From Actinopolyspora xinjiangensis (GTDB taxonomy: Bacteria; Actinomycetota; Actinomycetes; Mycobacteriales; Pseudonocardiaceae), in NCBI RefSeq assembly GCF_900104475.1, contig NZ_FNJR01000003.1, positions 350,917-414,916 on the forward strand: a stretch of DNA of 64,000 nt, written 5' to 3'. The notes below the pieces were generated by a model. The model had not been told where the DNA came from and ran no database searches. It saw nothing but the letters and a program-made list of their open reading frames with translations. A program made the position numbers and the translations under genes. This document shows, in pieces, positions 1-9,221 of this stretch (positions within the stretch are counted from its first letter, which is position 1; each line of letters opens with the position of its first letter).

Positions 1-943
1 AGCTCGCCTCCACCCCCTCGGGAACGTACTCCTCGAGTTCCCGTCGGGTGATGCGCTCACCGCGCTGGCGCTTCAGGGTCAGTGGCACGCCCAGCGTGAC
101 GAACCCCGTGGTCACCTTGTACTTCGCGCCGTCCTGCTCCACGAGCAACGCCGCGCTCTCGTCGACCCCCGCCAGCATGGAGCCGAGCATGACGCTGGAG
201 GCCCCGGCCGCGAGCGCCTTGACCATGTCGCCGGAGGAGCGGACACCGCCGTCGGCGACGACCGGTACGTCGAACTCGGCCGCGGCCTCGGCGCAGTCCA
301 TGATCGCGGTGATCTGCGGCACGCCGGCGCCGGCCACCTGCCGAGTCGTACAGATACCGCCCGGACCGATCCCCACCTTGACCGCCTGCGCGCCCGCCTC
401 GACGAGGTCACGGGTGCCATCCGCGGTGGCGACGTTACCCGCCATCAGCCCCACGTCCGGGTGGTTCTCCCGCAGTTTCTCCAGCGCTGCCAGGGTCTGC
501 GTCGAGTGGCCGTGGGCTATGTCGATGACGAGCACGTCGACCCCGGCATCGACCAGCTGCCTCGCGCGCTCCAGGAACTCGTCCCTGACACCGACGGCGG
601 CACCGACACGCAGCCTCCCCCACTCGTCCCGACTGGCGCCCGGAAAACTCGTCTCCTCGGCCGGGGTGCTCTTGACCTCGGCGACCTGTCGCGCCTGTTC
701 CTCGACGGGCTGCATCCGGTGCACGAAACCGCATCCACCGGCACGAGCCATGCCGACCGCCATCTCGGCCCCCGTGCACCACGGCGTGTTGGCCGAGACC
801 AGCGGCGTCCCCAGCGTGATGTCAGTGGTCAGCCGGGTCGACAGCTCCACATCGCGGCGGCTGTGCGCGCGTGTCCGCTGAGGAACCAGCAGCACGTCGT
901 CGAAGGACAGTCCGCTCCGAACTCTCGGTTTACGAAAAGACAC
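1..943 (-). CDS. GMP reductase/IMP dehydrogenase-like enzyme, 3' end outside window
   Basis: A TIM-barrel purine nucleotide oxidoreductase read from a GTG at 943, with GGAGG seven bases upstream. About 314 residues are visible and the C-terminus lies beyond the left edge. The N-terminal GLSFDDVLLVPQ signature, the loop GIGPGGICTTR (Cys is the catalytic residue; Gly replaces the usual Ser before IC) and VVADGGVRSSGD are clear. No CBS pair sits between the first strands and the catalytic loop, so it resembles GMP reductase and the GMPR-like enzymes of deazapurine clusters more than housekeeping GuaB. It is the fourth gene of the queD-queE-folE transcript, 42 bp after folE, which suggests it adjusts GMP/IMP flux toward GTP, the preQ0 precursor. 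IMPDH or GMPR direction cannot be settled from sequence. Confidence 0.85.
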   Translation of the reverse strand, partial: MSFRKPRVRSGLSFDDVLLVPQRTRAHSRRDVELSTRLTTDITLGTPLVSANTPWCTGAEMAVGMARAGGCGFVHRMQPVEEQARQVAEVKSTPAEETSFPGASRDEWGRLRVGAAVGVRDEFLERARQLVDAGVDVLVIDIAHGHSTQTLAALEKLRENHPDVGLMAGNVATADGTRDLVEAGAQAVKVGIGPGGICTTRQVAGAGVPQITAIMDCAEAAAEFDVPVVADGGVRSSGDMVKALAAGASSVMLGSMLAGVDESAALLVEQDGAKYKVTTGFVTLGVPLTLKRQRGERITRRELEEYVPEGVEAS

Positions 944-985
944 GAAACCTCCAAACGCGTTCCGTTCCGGTGCTGTGCCGGGAAG

Positions 986-1591
986 TCACGAACTCAGCCG
1001 GGTACGCAGTTCCGCGTTCCGCTCGAAATCTCCGCGCAGCACCGACGTGGACATGTCGGCCGAGGTGCGCACCCCGCGCATGGTCATGCACAGGTGCTCA
1101 CCGCGCGCGCGGACCGCCACGTCGGGTGAACCGGTGAACTCCTGCACGGAATCGGCTATCCCCGCGGTGAGGCGTTCCTGCACCTGCAACCGGTGGGCGT
1201 GCTTGTGAGCGATTCGGGCGAACTTGGACAGTCCGAGAATCTTGTTGCGGGCCACATAGGCGATGGAGACATCGCACCAGAACGGCAGGAGGTGGTGTTC
1301 GCACAGGGACCAGACCCTGATTCCGCTCACCTCGATCAACTGGTCGCTGCTCACCGAGTGGAAAGAGGTTTCGATCTTTCCCGGATCGTAGTCGATGAAC
1401 TCGCGCCACCATCGCGCGTAGCGCGCGGGTGTCTCACGCAGCCCGTCCCGATCCGGGTCCTCACCTATCTCCACCAACAACGATCTGGCGATCTGCTCCA
1501 GCGGATCGGAATCGACCCCCACTTCCTCACCGCTTTCGAAGTCGTCGTCGAAGGAATCGCTGCCACTCCTGGGCGGCGAAAAGGAAGTCAT
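986..1591 (-). CDS. folE: GTP cyclohydrolase I (FolE)
   Basis: Converts GTP to 7,8-dihydroneopterin triphosphate, the first step of both folate and 7-deazapurine synthesis. The 201-residue protein has the zinc and active-site signature SLCEHHLLPFWC and the later GEHLCMTMRGVR segment carrying the second zinc cysteine. An acidic N-terminal tail of about 30 residues precedes the conserved domain. The ATG at 1591 has GGAG eight bases upstream that lies inside the end of queE, and only three bases separate the two genes, so translation is probably coupled. Its position with queD and queE suggests a copy dedicated to preQ0 supply rather than the housekeeping folate enzyme. Confidence 0.95.
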   Translation of the reverse strand: MTSFSPPRSGSDSFDDDFESGEEVGVDSDPLEQIARSLLVEIGEDPDRDGLRETPARYARWWREFIDYDPGKIETSFHSVSSDQLIEVSGIRVWSLCEHHLLPFWCDVSIAYVARNKILGLSKFARIAHKHAHRLQVQERLTAGIADSVQEFTGSPDVAVRARGEHLCMTMRGVRTSADMSTSVLRGDFERNAELRTRLSS

Positions 1592-1594
1592 GTG

Positions 1595-2359
1595 TCACAC
1601 TCCTCGGGCGTCGTTCCAGGCAAGGATGTGCAGCCGACCGGTCAGATTCCACCTTCGCCGAACCACCTCGTCCGCGACGGCGGAAAGGTTCCGAACGAGA
1701 GTGTCGACATCGCGCCCCTCGGGCATTATCCACACCGGCCGCAGCGAGTTCGCCGCCACGATCCCGTCCACCTCGCTCAGGTCCTCCGGCGAGGTGACGA
1801 CGAACTTGAAGTCCGATTTCCCCAGCTCGCGGAACGAACGGAGCGCGGCGGCCGATATGCGGCGTCGTTCGCTGTCACCGGAGTGGGAGAGCTTCGGGGA
1901 GACGACGAAGCGGTCGACCAGCCGGGCCAACGGAGCGACCGGTTCGTGCGTGCCGTTGGTCTCCACCTCGACGGTCACCGCCTCGCTCGACAGGAGCTCC
2001 AGCAGCGGAACGAGCCTGTGCTGCTGGTTCAGCGGCTCCCCTCCGGAGACGATCACGCGGTCCACCCCGGTCGCGCGGATCCTGTCCGCCACCTCCTCCA
2101 CAGCGAGCAGGTGGAGTTCCTCGGCCGGATCGTGGGGGACCGGAGAAGCGATTCCGGTCCAGTCCCAGGTGTACGGCGTGTCGCACCAGCGGCAGGACAG
2201 ATTGCACCCGCCCAGCCTCACGAAGGCGCAGATCCTGCCCGCGCTGGGGCCTTCGCCCTGCACAGTGGGGCCGAATATCTCGTTCACCACCAGCCCCGAG
2301 CGGTCCGGGTGACCGGCCCCTCCCGAGCCGCTCACGGGATCGCACACGGTCTCGCTCAT
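1595..2359 (-). CDS. queE: 7-carboxy-7-deazaguanine synthase (radical SAM, QueE)
   Basis: Radical-SAM enzyme that rearranges 6-carboxytetrahydropterin to 7-carboxy-7-deazaguanine. The 254-residue protein shows the QueE opening FGPTVQGEGPSAGR, the cluster-binding CNLSCRWC motif (CX3CX2C) followed by DTPYTWDW, and VSGGEPLNQQ, typical of the family. The ATG at 2359 has GAGGAG eight bases upstream. It lies 48 bp after queD and is coupled to folE. No QueC (preQ0 synthase) gene is visible, so the pathway must be completed outside the window, probably beyond the left edge. Confidence 0.94.
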   Translation of the reverse strand: MSETVCDPVSGSGGAGHPDRSGLVVNEIFGPTVQGEGPSAGRICAFVRLGGCNLSCRWCDTPYTWDWTGIASPVPHDPAEELHLLAVEEVADRIRATGVDRVIVSGGEPLNQQHRLVPLLELLSSEAVTVEVETNGTHEPVAPLARLVDRFVVSPKLSHSGDSERRRISAAALRSFRELGKSDFKFVVTSPEDLSEVDGIVAANSLRPVWIMPEGRDVDTLVRNLSAVADEVVRRRWNLTGRLHILAWNDARGV

Positions 2360-2407
2360 ATACGACGCTCCTCGCGTAATCGGTTCACCCCACCACCGCT
2401 GCCGCGA

Positions 2408-2785
2408 TCAGGCGGGGCTCGGGGACGGGTGGTACCTGGCCCAGGTGCTGGGAGTCTCCGAGACGCAGACGGCCGACAGCTCCGGAATCTCTTCCTTCCA
2501 GTTCTCGTATATCCACTTCGATATGTTCTCGGCAGTGGGGTTCATACCACCCATGACATCGTTGAGGTGCCGGTGGTCGAAATTATCGTCCAACCACTTT
2601 TTAACCACCGACAATTCACCGAAATCACGAACGAAACCGGCGGAGTCCAGATCCTCGGGAGCGGCACTGAGCTCAATCACGACGAGATAGTTGTGGCCGT
2701 GCATCCGACCGCACTGATGCCCTTCGGGAAGATTGCCGAGCACATGACTCGCGGAAAAACGAAACTCTTTGCTGATCGTCAGCAT
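2408..2785 (-). CDS. queD: 6-carboxytetrahydropterin synthase (QueD)
   Basis: Converts dihydroneopterin triphosphate to 6-carboxy-5,6,7,8-tetrahydropterin. The 125-residue protein has the T-fold features of the family: FSASHVL with the first zinc His, CGRMHGHNY (active-site Cys and two zinc His), DFGELS, DHRHLND and the NPTAENISKWI helix. It is the first gene of the minus-strand transcript queD-queE-folE-GMPR-like, with a strong AAGGTGAAGG ribosome site directly before the ATG. Confidence 0.94.
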   Translation of the reverse strand: MLTISKEFRFSASHVLGNLPEGHQCGRMHGHNYLVVIELSAAPEDLDSAGFVRDFGELSVVKKWLDDNFDHRHLNDVMGGMNPTAENISKWIYENWKEEIPELSAVCVSETPSTWARYHPSPSPA

Positions 2786-3480
2786 CCTTCACCTTCGTTT
2801 CCCGTTATCGGTTTACGGGACACACCAACACGGAAAAGCTTTTCACGTCCCGGTGGCTAGGGTTCCGTCCGGCGGCTGACCTCCGGCAGCGGCCAGCTTC
2901 GACCTCCTCCGTGTGAACATCATGAGATTAACGTGATCCTCCTCCGGAGGAGGTACCGCCTATCGAGTGGTGTAAGAACACACTCCGTGGCACCGAACCT
3001 GTTCAATTGCCTTTTCGAATGAAATCCCGGTAACCCGTTCCCCACGAATCACCGAACGAGTCGCGGACGCAACCGCCGAACGGCCCACTCCACGACGAGC
3101 CCGCTCCTCTCCGGCACGCGGAGGCACGCACTGCTTCAGCGCACTCGGATCGGGAGAGCCGGTCGGTTCCGTGGCGGGCGAGCGAATCGTTCGGCCGGGG
3201 CAACGGAGAGTGAGCCGACACGGCATCCGGGACGGCGGCGGGGCGAGAGTCGGGTGGGGCGGGCACGATCCGGATACGACCGGAGCGAACACGACCCGTT
3301 CCTCGACCCCAGAGGGGACCGCGCGACGAAGCGCTCGGCACCCCGCAACCGAGGCTGAGCGCATCGCGCCGACCGAAGGCTCGCTCCTACCACGCGCCAC
3401 CGGTGATGCGATCCGCGCTCCTCCGAGGCAGCCTGGAACAGGAGCGTCCACGTTCCTGATCGGCGAACGAGGTGTATGGC
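2786..3480. other. Divergent intergenic region
   Basis: No convincing gene: overlapping frames on both strands lack family resemblance and ribosome sites. It should hold the promoters of queD (minus) and of the stress-protein gene (plus), and contains the 16-bp palindrome annotated separately. Confidence 0.5.
2938..2953. promoter_or_regulatory. 16-bp perfect palindrome
   Basis: CCTCCTCCGGAGGAGG reads identically on both strands, about 155 bp upstream of queD. It could be a repressor operator for the deazapurine operon or a hairpin. The sequence alone does not decide. Confidence 0.4.
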
Positions 3481-4284
3481 ATGGCCGCCTCGCACTACCG
3501 GATCCTCGTCGGGGCTGACGGCTCGGAGTCCGCTCGACGCGCGGCGGACTGGGCCGTCGCGGAGGCCCGTCGGCGCGGCGAAACTGCGAGTCTGGGGATC
3601 GTGCTGGTCAACGACGATCCGGCTCGTGAGGAATACGCGAGGGAGACGACTGCCGAGATCGAACATCGCTGCCGCGAGGCGCTCCCCCACCTGCGGGTGA
3701 ACAGCGAGGTGGTCGAAGGGCACCCGGTAGAGGGGTTGGCACGGCGGTCCACGAGAGCCGACCTGCTGGTACTGGGTTCGCGCGGCCACGGGCCGGTGGC
3801 CGACGCGCTGCTCGGCTCGGTCAGCGTCGGGGTGGCGAGGCGGACGCGTTGCCCACTGGTGGTGGTTCGAGGCGAGCAGGACGAACCCCGCGAGAAGGTC
3901 GTGGTGGGAGTGGACGACTCCGCCGCGAGCGATGCGGCGCTGGAGTTCGGGTTCGCTTCCGCGCGAGAACGCACCGCGGAACTGCTGGTGATGCGAGCAG
4001 CCCACCGGAAGCGGCGGGAGGCACACGACACGGACGGTCGGGACCTCACCGAACGGCTGAAGCGCTGGGGCGCGTGGTTCCCGGAGGTGACGGCGCGTCG
4101 AGTCGACGTGGAAGAGCATCCGGTCACCGGCCTGCTCGAACTCGCCCGCAGTGCGGACCTGGTGGTGGGACGTCGCGGCAGCGGCGGTTTCGGCGGGCTC
4201 ATGCTGGGCTCGGTGGCACGATCGGTGCTGCACCACGCGTCCTGCCCGGTGGCTGTGGTTCCCGGCGCTGAGGAGCAGGACTGA
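3481..4284 (+). CDS. Universal stress protein with two Usp domains
   Basis: About 267 residues forming a tandem UspA fold. Domain 1 (residues 3-130) ends with the ATP-binding pattern G2XG9XGS in LGSRGHGPVADALLGSVS. Domain 2 (residues 135-265) ends with GRRGSGGFGGLMLGSV, so both halves keep a nucleotide-binding motif. The ATG at 3481 is preferred over a GTG at 3472 because an AGG box sits eight bases upstream. The next gene, a nitroreductase, starts 76 bp later on the same strand. Actinobacterial dormancy regulons often pair these two families, which suggests hypoxia or redox stress control. No operator was identified. Confidence 0.92.
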   Translation: MAASHYRILVGADGSESARRAADWAVAEARRRGETASLGIVLVNDDPAREEYARETTAEIEHRCREALPHLRVNSEVVEGHPVEGLARRSTRADLLVLGSRGHGPVADALLGSVSVGVARRTRCPLVVVRGEQDEPREKVVVGVDDSAASDAALEFGFASARERTAELLVMRAAHRKRREAHDTDGRDLTERLKRWGAWFPEVTARRVDVEEHPVTGLLELARSADLVVGRRGSGGFGGLMLGSVARSVLHHASCPVAVVPGAEEQD

Positions 4285-4360
4285 CTCCCGAATCGGGACC
4301 GCGCGGCACGGACAGGGGCCGAGCGGCCACATCACCGGAGCAGCGGCTGGGAGGTACGGG

Positions 4361-5341
4361 ATGGGGGATTTTCCACCGGCGCTGGGGCTGTCGGCCGAGC
4401 GGACCGAACGAGTGATCCGGCTCGCGGCCACGGCTCCCTCGCTGCACAACCGGCAACCCTGGCGATTCCGGCCACTGCCCCACTCGATCGAACTGCACTA
4501 CGACCCGCGGGCGCGATTGCCCGCCACCGACCCGTGGGACCGGGAACTGCGGCTCGGGTGCGGTGCGGCGCTGCTGAACCTGCGGCTGGCGCTCTGGCAC
4601 GAAGGCATCGAGCCCGTCACCACACTGCTTCCGAACCTCGGTGAGGAAACGGCGCTGGCCGAAGTACGTGGGGAAGGTCGTTCGAGCGCTTCCCCGGAAC
4701 AGCGGACGCTGTATCAGGCGATCGGTGACCGCCACACCAACAGACGTCCGTTCCGGCCCGCCACGGTACCGGTGGAGCAGCGGCACTCGTTGATCGAAGC
4801 GGTGACGCGGGAGGGGTGCTGGCCGCACGTCGTGGAACGCGGCGAGCTGGGGCGGCTGGAGGACATGGTGCACCGTGCGCACCGAGTCCAGTTGGCCGAC
4901 CCGCGTTTCCGAGCGGAAATGACCAGGTGGACCGGGCAGGGTCCCGAGGCCAGCGAGGGAGTCCCCGCCTCGGCGGCGGGCCCCGAGCGGGAACCTCAGG
5001 ACCGTTGGGTACTGCGTGACTACTCGGCGGGGCGGGCGAAACAACGCGTTCCGGGCAAGGACTTCGAGGACGACCCGCTGCTGCTGGTCGTCTGCTCCTA
5101 CCACGAGGGCCGCGCGGCGGACCTGCGAGCGGGACAGGCCCTGCAACGGATGCTGCTGACCGCCACCTCCCACGGTTTGGTGGCCTCGCTGATGTCACAG
5201 GTGATCGAGGTCGAGGAAACCAGGCAGGAGTTGCGGCGACTGCTCGGGGGCAGCCCGCACCCACGAGCCCTGCTCCGGGTCGGGTACGGCTCGCACACCG
5301 CACCGACACCGCGACTCGAACCACGCGAGCTGCTGCTGTAG
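4361..5341 (+). CDS. Acg-family nitroreductase-like FMN protein
   Basis: 326 residues starting at an ATG with GGAGG seven bases upstream. The early ATAPSLHNRQPWRF segment is the nitroreductase/Acg signature for FMN contact, and a second nitroreductase-like half follows with LLVVCSYHEGRAADLRAGQALQRM and the C-terminal LRVGYG. Mycobacterial Acg (Rv2032) proteins are thought to bind FMN without ordinary nitroreductase activity, possibly storing flavin. It lies directly downstream of a Usp gene, as in DosR-type dormancy loci. Enzyme activity is not predicted. Confidence 0.85.
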   Translation: MGDFPPALGLSAERTERVIRLAATAPSLHNRQPWRFRPLPHSIELHYDPRARLPATDPWDRELRLGCGAALLNLRLALWHEGIEPVTTLLPNLGEETALAEVRGEGRSSASPEQRTLYQAIGDRHTNRRPFRPATVPVEQRHSLIEAVTREGCWPHVVERGELGRLEDMVHRAHRVQLADPRFRAEMTRWTGQGPEASEGVPASAAGPEREPQDRWVLRDYSAGRAKQRVPGKDFEDDPLLLVVCSYHEGRAADLRAGQALQRMLLTATSHGLVASLMSQVIEVEETRQELRRLLGGSPHPRALLRVGYGSHTAPTPRLEPRELLL

Positions 5342-5964
5342 CTTCCACGCCGTCCGCGCTACCGCCCGGCCGCTCCGACATCACGTGCCGTCGCTTCCGA
5401 GGGGCGAGCTCGTCGGAGCCGCCCGGAGCACGACCACCGGACGGCGCGCGCGTGCCGCACACGGTACCGGGCTACCGAGCCCGACAGAGCGGCCGCGAAC
5501 CCACCCGATCCTCGCTGCTTCCGACCACCAGCGGGTCGGCGTTGGACTCGCTCACCTCCTCCAGCGGCGACTCGGACGGACATCTCCCCTCCCCACCGTG
5601 TCGTCCCGGACGCGAGCGGATCGGCGGTTCGGGCTCACGACGCGGTTCAGGGGCACTCGCCGAAGTCCCGAGTGCTCGCCGAAGCGGGGAAGCCGGCCGA
5701 GGACGACTTCTGGGCCGTGGGGTCCGGTCGCACGGTTCGCGGGAGCGTACGGCGGGATGCGGGCCTCTGCCGATCGTGATCGCGGCCCGACCACCGGGAT
5801 CACCGACAAAGGCCCGTCCACCGCCCGTTCCGGAGAATTCAACGAGGTCTTCCGAGATTTCGACGACACGGAAGCGCGGCTGGATCCGAGCGAAGACACC
5901 GGCAACCGCGCATTCCCGCCGAAGGAAAGGGAGACCTCAACCGGACGGTCTTTCAGAACAGCGG
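5342..5964. other. Intergenic region, no supported gene
   Basis: Several long overlapping frames exist here, as is common in GC-rich DNA, but none has a ribosome site, family motif or composition that marks it as coding. Confidence 0.5.
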
Positions 5965-6597
5965 TCAGGATTCACATTTCTTCCAGGAAAAGTGGTAGGT
6001 GGTCTTGATGCTCCCGTCTGTCGAATCCATGGTCATGAAGCTGGTCTCGCTCGAGTCCGAGGTGCCCGCGTTCACGCGCAATTCCGTGTTGATGTTGAAG
6101 TTGCGCTGCACGCCGCAGGGCTTGTAGACGACGTCGCCGATCTCGGTCTCGTCGGTGACCTGCCAGTTGTCGCTGTAGGCCCCCTCGAACGTCTCGCTGG
6201 AGTGCGTCGTCCTGGAGTCACCCTGGAAGTAGTAACTGGCCTGGTGGGTGCCGGTTGCCCCCTCGGCCAGATGCGCGAAACCGCGGTAGTCGGCCCGGGC
6301 GATCCCGTAGGTGAGCCCCTGGGGCACGTGCACGACGAGATTGAGCTGGCAGTTCTTCCGGAACGCCGTGGGGTCCGAGTCCGGTCCCACCTCGGCGAGG
6401 TAATCGCTGTAGGTGACGGTGAAGGCCTTGTTATCGGGGGAAACGGCCACGTCGGCCGTCCCCTCCGGACATCCGGAGCCGTTCACGGTGGCGACGTCGA
6501 TTACTATCTCGTCCGAAGGCGGCGAGTCGAACTCCACCGCTGTCGGAGCGAAGAGAGTGGACAACGCCATACCGGACGCGATCAGACTGCTTAACAC
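5965..6597 (-). CDS. Secreted DUF4360 protein
   Basis: 210 residues from a GTG at 6597 with a good AGAGGTG box. A signal peptide (SLIASGMALSTLFAPTAV) is followed by the DUF4360 domain: GSGCPEGTADVAVSPDNKAF, FRKNCQLNLVVHVPQG, the DYRGFAHLAEGATG segment and ASYYFQG. Conserved cysteines (GSGCP, KNCQ, KPCG, KKCES) suggest two disulfides. The family is exported and of unknown function. The gene stands alone, with an AT-rich upstream region that probably carries its promoter. Confidence 0.9.
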   Translation of the reverse strand: MLSSLIASGMALSTLFAPTAVEFDSPPSDEIVIDVATVNGSGCPEGTADVAVSPDNKAFTVTYSDYLAEVGPDSDPTAFRKNCQLNLVVHVPQGLTYGIARADYRGFAHLAEGATGTHQASYYFQGDSRTTHSSETFEGAYSDNWQVTDETEIGDVVYKPCGVQRNFNINTELRVNAGTSDSSETSFMTMDSTDGSIKTTYHFSWKKCES

Positions 6598-6952
6598 CGA
6601 ATTTCACCTCTTCGAGTGAAAAATGACAACACTGTTCGTTCCCGCAGCACGGAAAACGGCTGCCCCATTTATCTCGGCAGCTTGGATCACTTTATGAGAA
6701 CGCTCCCATACGTCACAGATCCTTTCGGAGTAGTATCGCTTCCACGTTCGTGTCGAAATGCAGACAAAGAACCAATGGTAGGATGACCCGGAATTCCGAA
6801 AACGGCGTCCATACCGAGATCACCTGAAAGTACCAACGTGCCACTCGGATTTTTCCGGAACGCCGCGCGGACCGCGAATTCTCCCGAAACGTGTCACCGC
6901 GTTCCCCGCCTCGTTCGCGGCGGTCGGGGACGTCCCGCGCGGAATACCCGCC
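6598..6952. other. AT-rich upstream region of the DUF4360 gene
   Basis: The stretch 6,620-6,840 is markedly richer in A and T than its surroundings and probably holds the DUF4360 promoter. A long plus-strand frame crosses it, but that frame is only real from about 8,050 onward. Confidence 0.45.
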
Positions 6953-7915
6953 TCAGTCGTACCAACGCATCCAGGCACCGTGGGGGTCGGTCGATGCCAG
7001 CACCTCGCTGCCGTCCCGGACCAGGACGAACGAGTCGTTCGGGGCGTCGACGGTTTCGACCGGACCGATCACACCGGGCGCTTCGTTGGACAGCCAGACC
7101 GCTCCGAGCTCGCGCACGGCAGCGGCGAAGTCACGACGAACGGACTCGGGCACGTAGGCCAACACGGCCGAGTGATACACCACCAGGGTGGCCCCCGCCG
7201 GGGCGTCGGCGGCGATCCGCCCGAGGTCCTCGAGGAGGTCACCACGATGGACGACAGGACGGTGCCGGGCGGCGGTGCGCAACGCCGCACGCAGCCGTTC
7301 CCGACGGCTCTCCTCCCCCGGCCAGAGCAGGCACTCCAGCCAGTTCGCGTGATCCTCCGCCCCGACGTCGAGCGGAGCGGTGTCGATCCCCGCCCGCCAC
7401 ACGACGGTGGGAACCCTGTCGGGCAGCGGTACCGGACCGTGTGGACGGCAGCGCAGCACCGGGGCCTCGGGATCGGTGCCGATCACGTGGTGGCCCGTGT
7501 AGTCGTAGGAGTAGTGGTCGGGCAGCAGGTTCAACCCCGCCGAGGCTCCCACCTCCAGCAGCGTCAGCGGCTCCCGCAGCCGGGCCAGCGCGGGAAGCAG
7601 CGTGGCGCAGCGCCCCGCCTCGTTGGTCTGGGTGCGCCGGGCCAGCACCACCGCGGTCAGCTCCCCGGCGCGTTCGCGGACGAGTCCGCGCAGGGTGGCG
7701 GGTTCGGGCGGAGCACCGAGCAGGTACCGCGCGGCGGCGAACAACAGGTTCGGTTGGCGCTTGTCGCCCGGCAGCGTGGCCAGCAGCCCCAGGATCTCCT
7801 CGTCGTCGGCGACCGCCTCGGCGAGGGCGCCGTACTCCGGTGAGCGCTCGGCGACCGCCGCGGCGAACCGCCGGTAGTTCTCGGCGGTGCTCAGGTCCTG
7901 TTCGTGGCCCGCCAT
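6953..7915 (-). CDS. DUF2332 family protein
   Basis: 320 residues if started at the ATG at 7915; an upstream ATG at 7957 would add 14 residues but has no ribosome site. The family pattern is clear: an N-terminal YRRFAAAVAERSPEY helix, LLEVGASAGLNLLPDHYSYD, HANWLECLLWPGE, VVHRGDLLEDL and LVVYHSAVLAYVP, with a WLSNEAPGV segment near the end. The GASAGLN loop resembles a SAM-binding glycine loop, but the family's reaction is unknown. It is divergent from the DUF4185 gene. Confidence 0.87.
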   Translation of the reverse strand: MAGHEQDLSTAENYRRFAAAVAERSPEYGALAEAVADDEEILGLLATLPGDKRQPNLLFAAARYLLGAPPEPATLRGLVRERAGELTAVVLARRTQTNEAGRCATLLPALARLREPLTLLEVGASAGLNLLPDHYSYDYTGHHVIGTDPEAPVLRCRPHGPVPLPDRVPTVVWRAGIDTAPLDVGAEDHANWLECLLWPGEESRRERLRAALRTAARHRPVVHRGDLLEDLGRIAADAPAGATLVVYHSAVLAYVPESVRRDFAAAVRELGAVWLSNEAPGVIGPVETVDAPNDSFVLVRDGSEVLASTDPHGAWMRWYD

Positions 7916-8049
7916 GCCTCGTGCACCCGGGCCTCCGCACCACTGTCGATCGTCCATCCCGGATGGGATGCCCGAAACCGGGAGCGGTGGCGAGCGGCTG
8001 TTTCCGTTACCTCGCTCACCCGGCCAGGCTCGAACGGAAAACCGGGTGG

Positions 8050-9099
8050 ATGGGTGAGGATCGGTGGCGGAGACCGCGAAGGCCCGAGCTGGTGGGAACG
8101 GGGGCGACGGTGCGCAAGATACGGGATCTGACCGGGCCGGGGGTGACCGGCGAGTTCGGGATCGGGGGCACCGATCTGGGGGTGATGGCCACCGCTCCGG
8201 ACGGCAGGTTGGTGGCGGTGTTCGGGGACACTTTCGAGCGGGCCGGTGTGGGAGGGCCCGGCTGGCGCTCCCCGGTGGTGCTGTTCGGTGCCCCGGAAAC
8301 GGCGCGCACCGGGATCCAGTGGGTCGGCGCGGCGGGCCGGGGCCGCTACGCCGAGCAGATCCTGCCCTACCGGCACGACTCGATCATCCACGGCAGGCGC
8401 GTGAGCACCGTGATCCCCACCGATGTCATCACGATCGGCGCGACGATGTACCTGCACGTGATGGTCTGCGCGGGCATCGGCAGGGTGCACTGGACCGAGG
8501 TGCACCGCTCCACCGACAACGGCGAGACCTGGCACCACACCGGGACCACCTGGCCGGGTGACCACCACGGCGGGCTGTTCCAGATGCTGACCTGGGCGCT
8601 CGGCGACGACGGCTACGTCTACGCCTTCTCCACCGGTTTCCAGCGGGACAAGGGGCTGTTGTTGCATCGGGTCCCCGCCGAGCGCCTCACCGACCCCGCC
8701 GCGTGGCAGGGCTGGGGCCGCCGCGACGGCGCGTGGTCGTGGGGCGATCCGCCGACGGTCGTGCTGAACGGCTCCTACGGTGAACTGTGCCTGCGCCGCG
8801 TGGCGGACCAGTGGTTGCTGTGCCTGTTCGACGCGGGCAACTACCGCATCGACGTGTCGCGACCGGCCCACCCGAACTCGAACCCGCACGAGGCGCCGCG
8901 CACCACGGTGCTGCGCGGCAGCTCCTGGCACGACGAGGACCACGCGAGCGGACGCGTCGCCCAGCTCTACGGCGGCTACATCGTCCCGACGACCACGTTG
9001 GACGACCTGCACCTCGTGGTCAGCCAGTGGAACACCGCCAGGAACTGGCCCTACCGGTCCATGCAGTTCGCCGGTGATCTGTCCCGTCTGGCCGGATAG
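8050..9099 (+). CDS. DUF4185 beta-propeller protein
   Basis: About 349 residues. TDLGVMATAPDGRLVAVFGD and the Asp-box-like STDNGETW followed by HHTGTTWPG are typical of DUF4185, a sialidase-like propeller family with no assigned reaction. Later blades carry GYIVPTTTLDDLHLVVSQWN. A longer open frame runs upstream to 6,838 but lacks family sequence and overlaps the DUF2332 gene, so a start near 8050 is chosen; GTG codons at 8092 and 8110 are alternatives. No convincing signal peptide follows the chosen start. Confidence 0.82.
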   Translation: MGEDRWRRPRRPELVGTGATVRKIRDLTGPGVTGEFGIGGTDLGVMATAPDGRLVAVFGDTFERAGVGGPGWRSPVVLFGAPETARTGIQWVGAAGRGRYAEQILPYRHDSIIHGRRVSTVIPTDVITIGATMYLHVMVCAGIGRVHWTEVHRSTDNGETWHHTGTTWPGDHHGGLFQMLTWALGDDGYVYAFSTGFQRDKGLLLHRVPAERLTDPAAWQGWGRRDGAWSWGDPPTVVLNGSYGELCLRRVADQWLLCLFDAGNYRIDVSRPAHPNSNPHEAPRTTVLRGSSWHDEDHASGRVAQLYGGYIVPTTTLDDLHLVVSQWNTARNWPYRSMQFAGDLSRLAG

Positions 9100-9221
9100 G
9101 GCGGTCACGACGTGTCCGGCTCATCGCGCACCGACCGAGCCGGAAGCTCTTGCCGGTACGGTGCTCGGTGTCCGGTTCGGCAAGCGCACCACCGGCGAGC
9201 CCGTCCGGCCGGCACGCTCGG

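Noticed and set aside
1193-2860. 555-codon plus-strand frame across queE and queD
   Set aside because: It lies antisense to three clearly identified genes and shows no domain sequence.
2786-2960. PreQ1-type riboswitch ahead of queD
   Set aside because: The region lacks the compact A-rich tail and pseudoknot pattern. The palindrome is better seen as an operator candidate.
5452-6594. 380-codon plus-strand frame
   Set aside because: Its 3' half is antisense to the DUF4360 gene and the rest has no support.
6838-8049. N-terminal extension of the DUF4185 gene
   Set aside because: The extension is Arg/Pro-rich, antisense to the DUF2332 gene and lacks family sequence.
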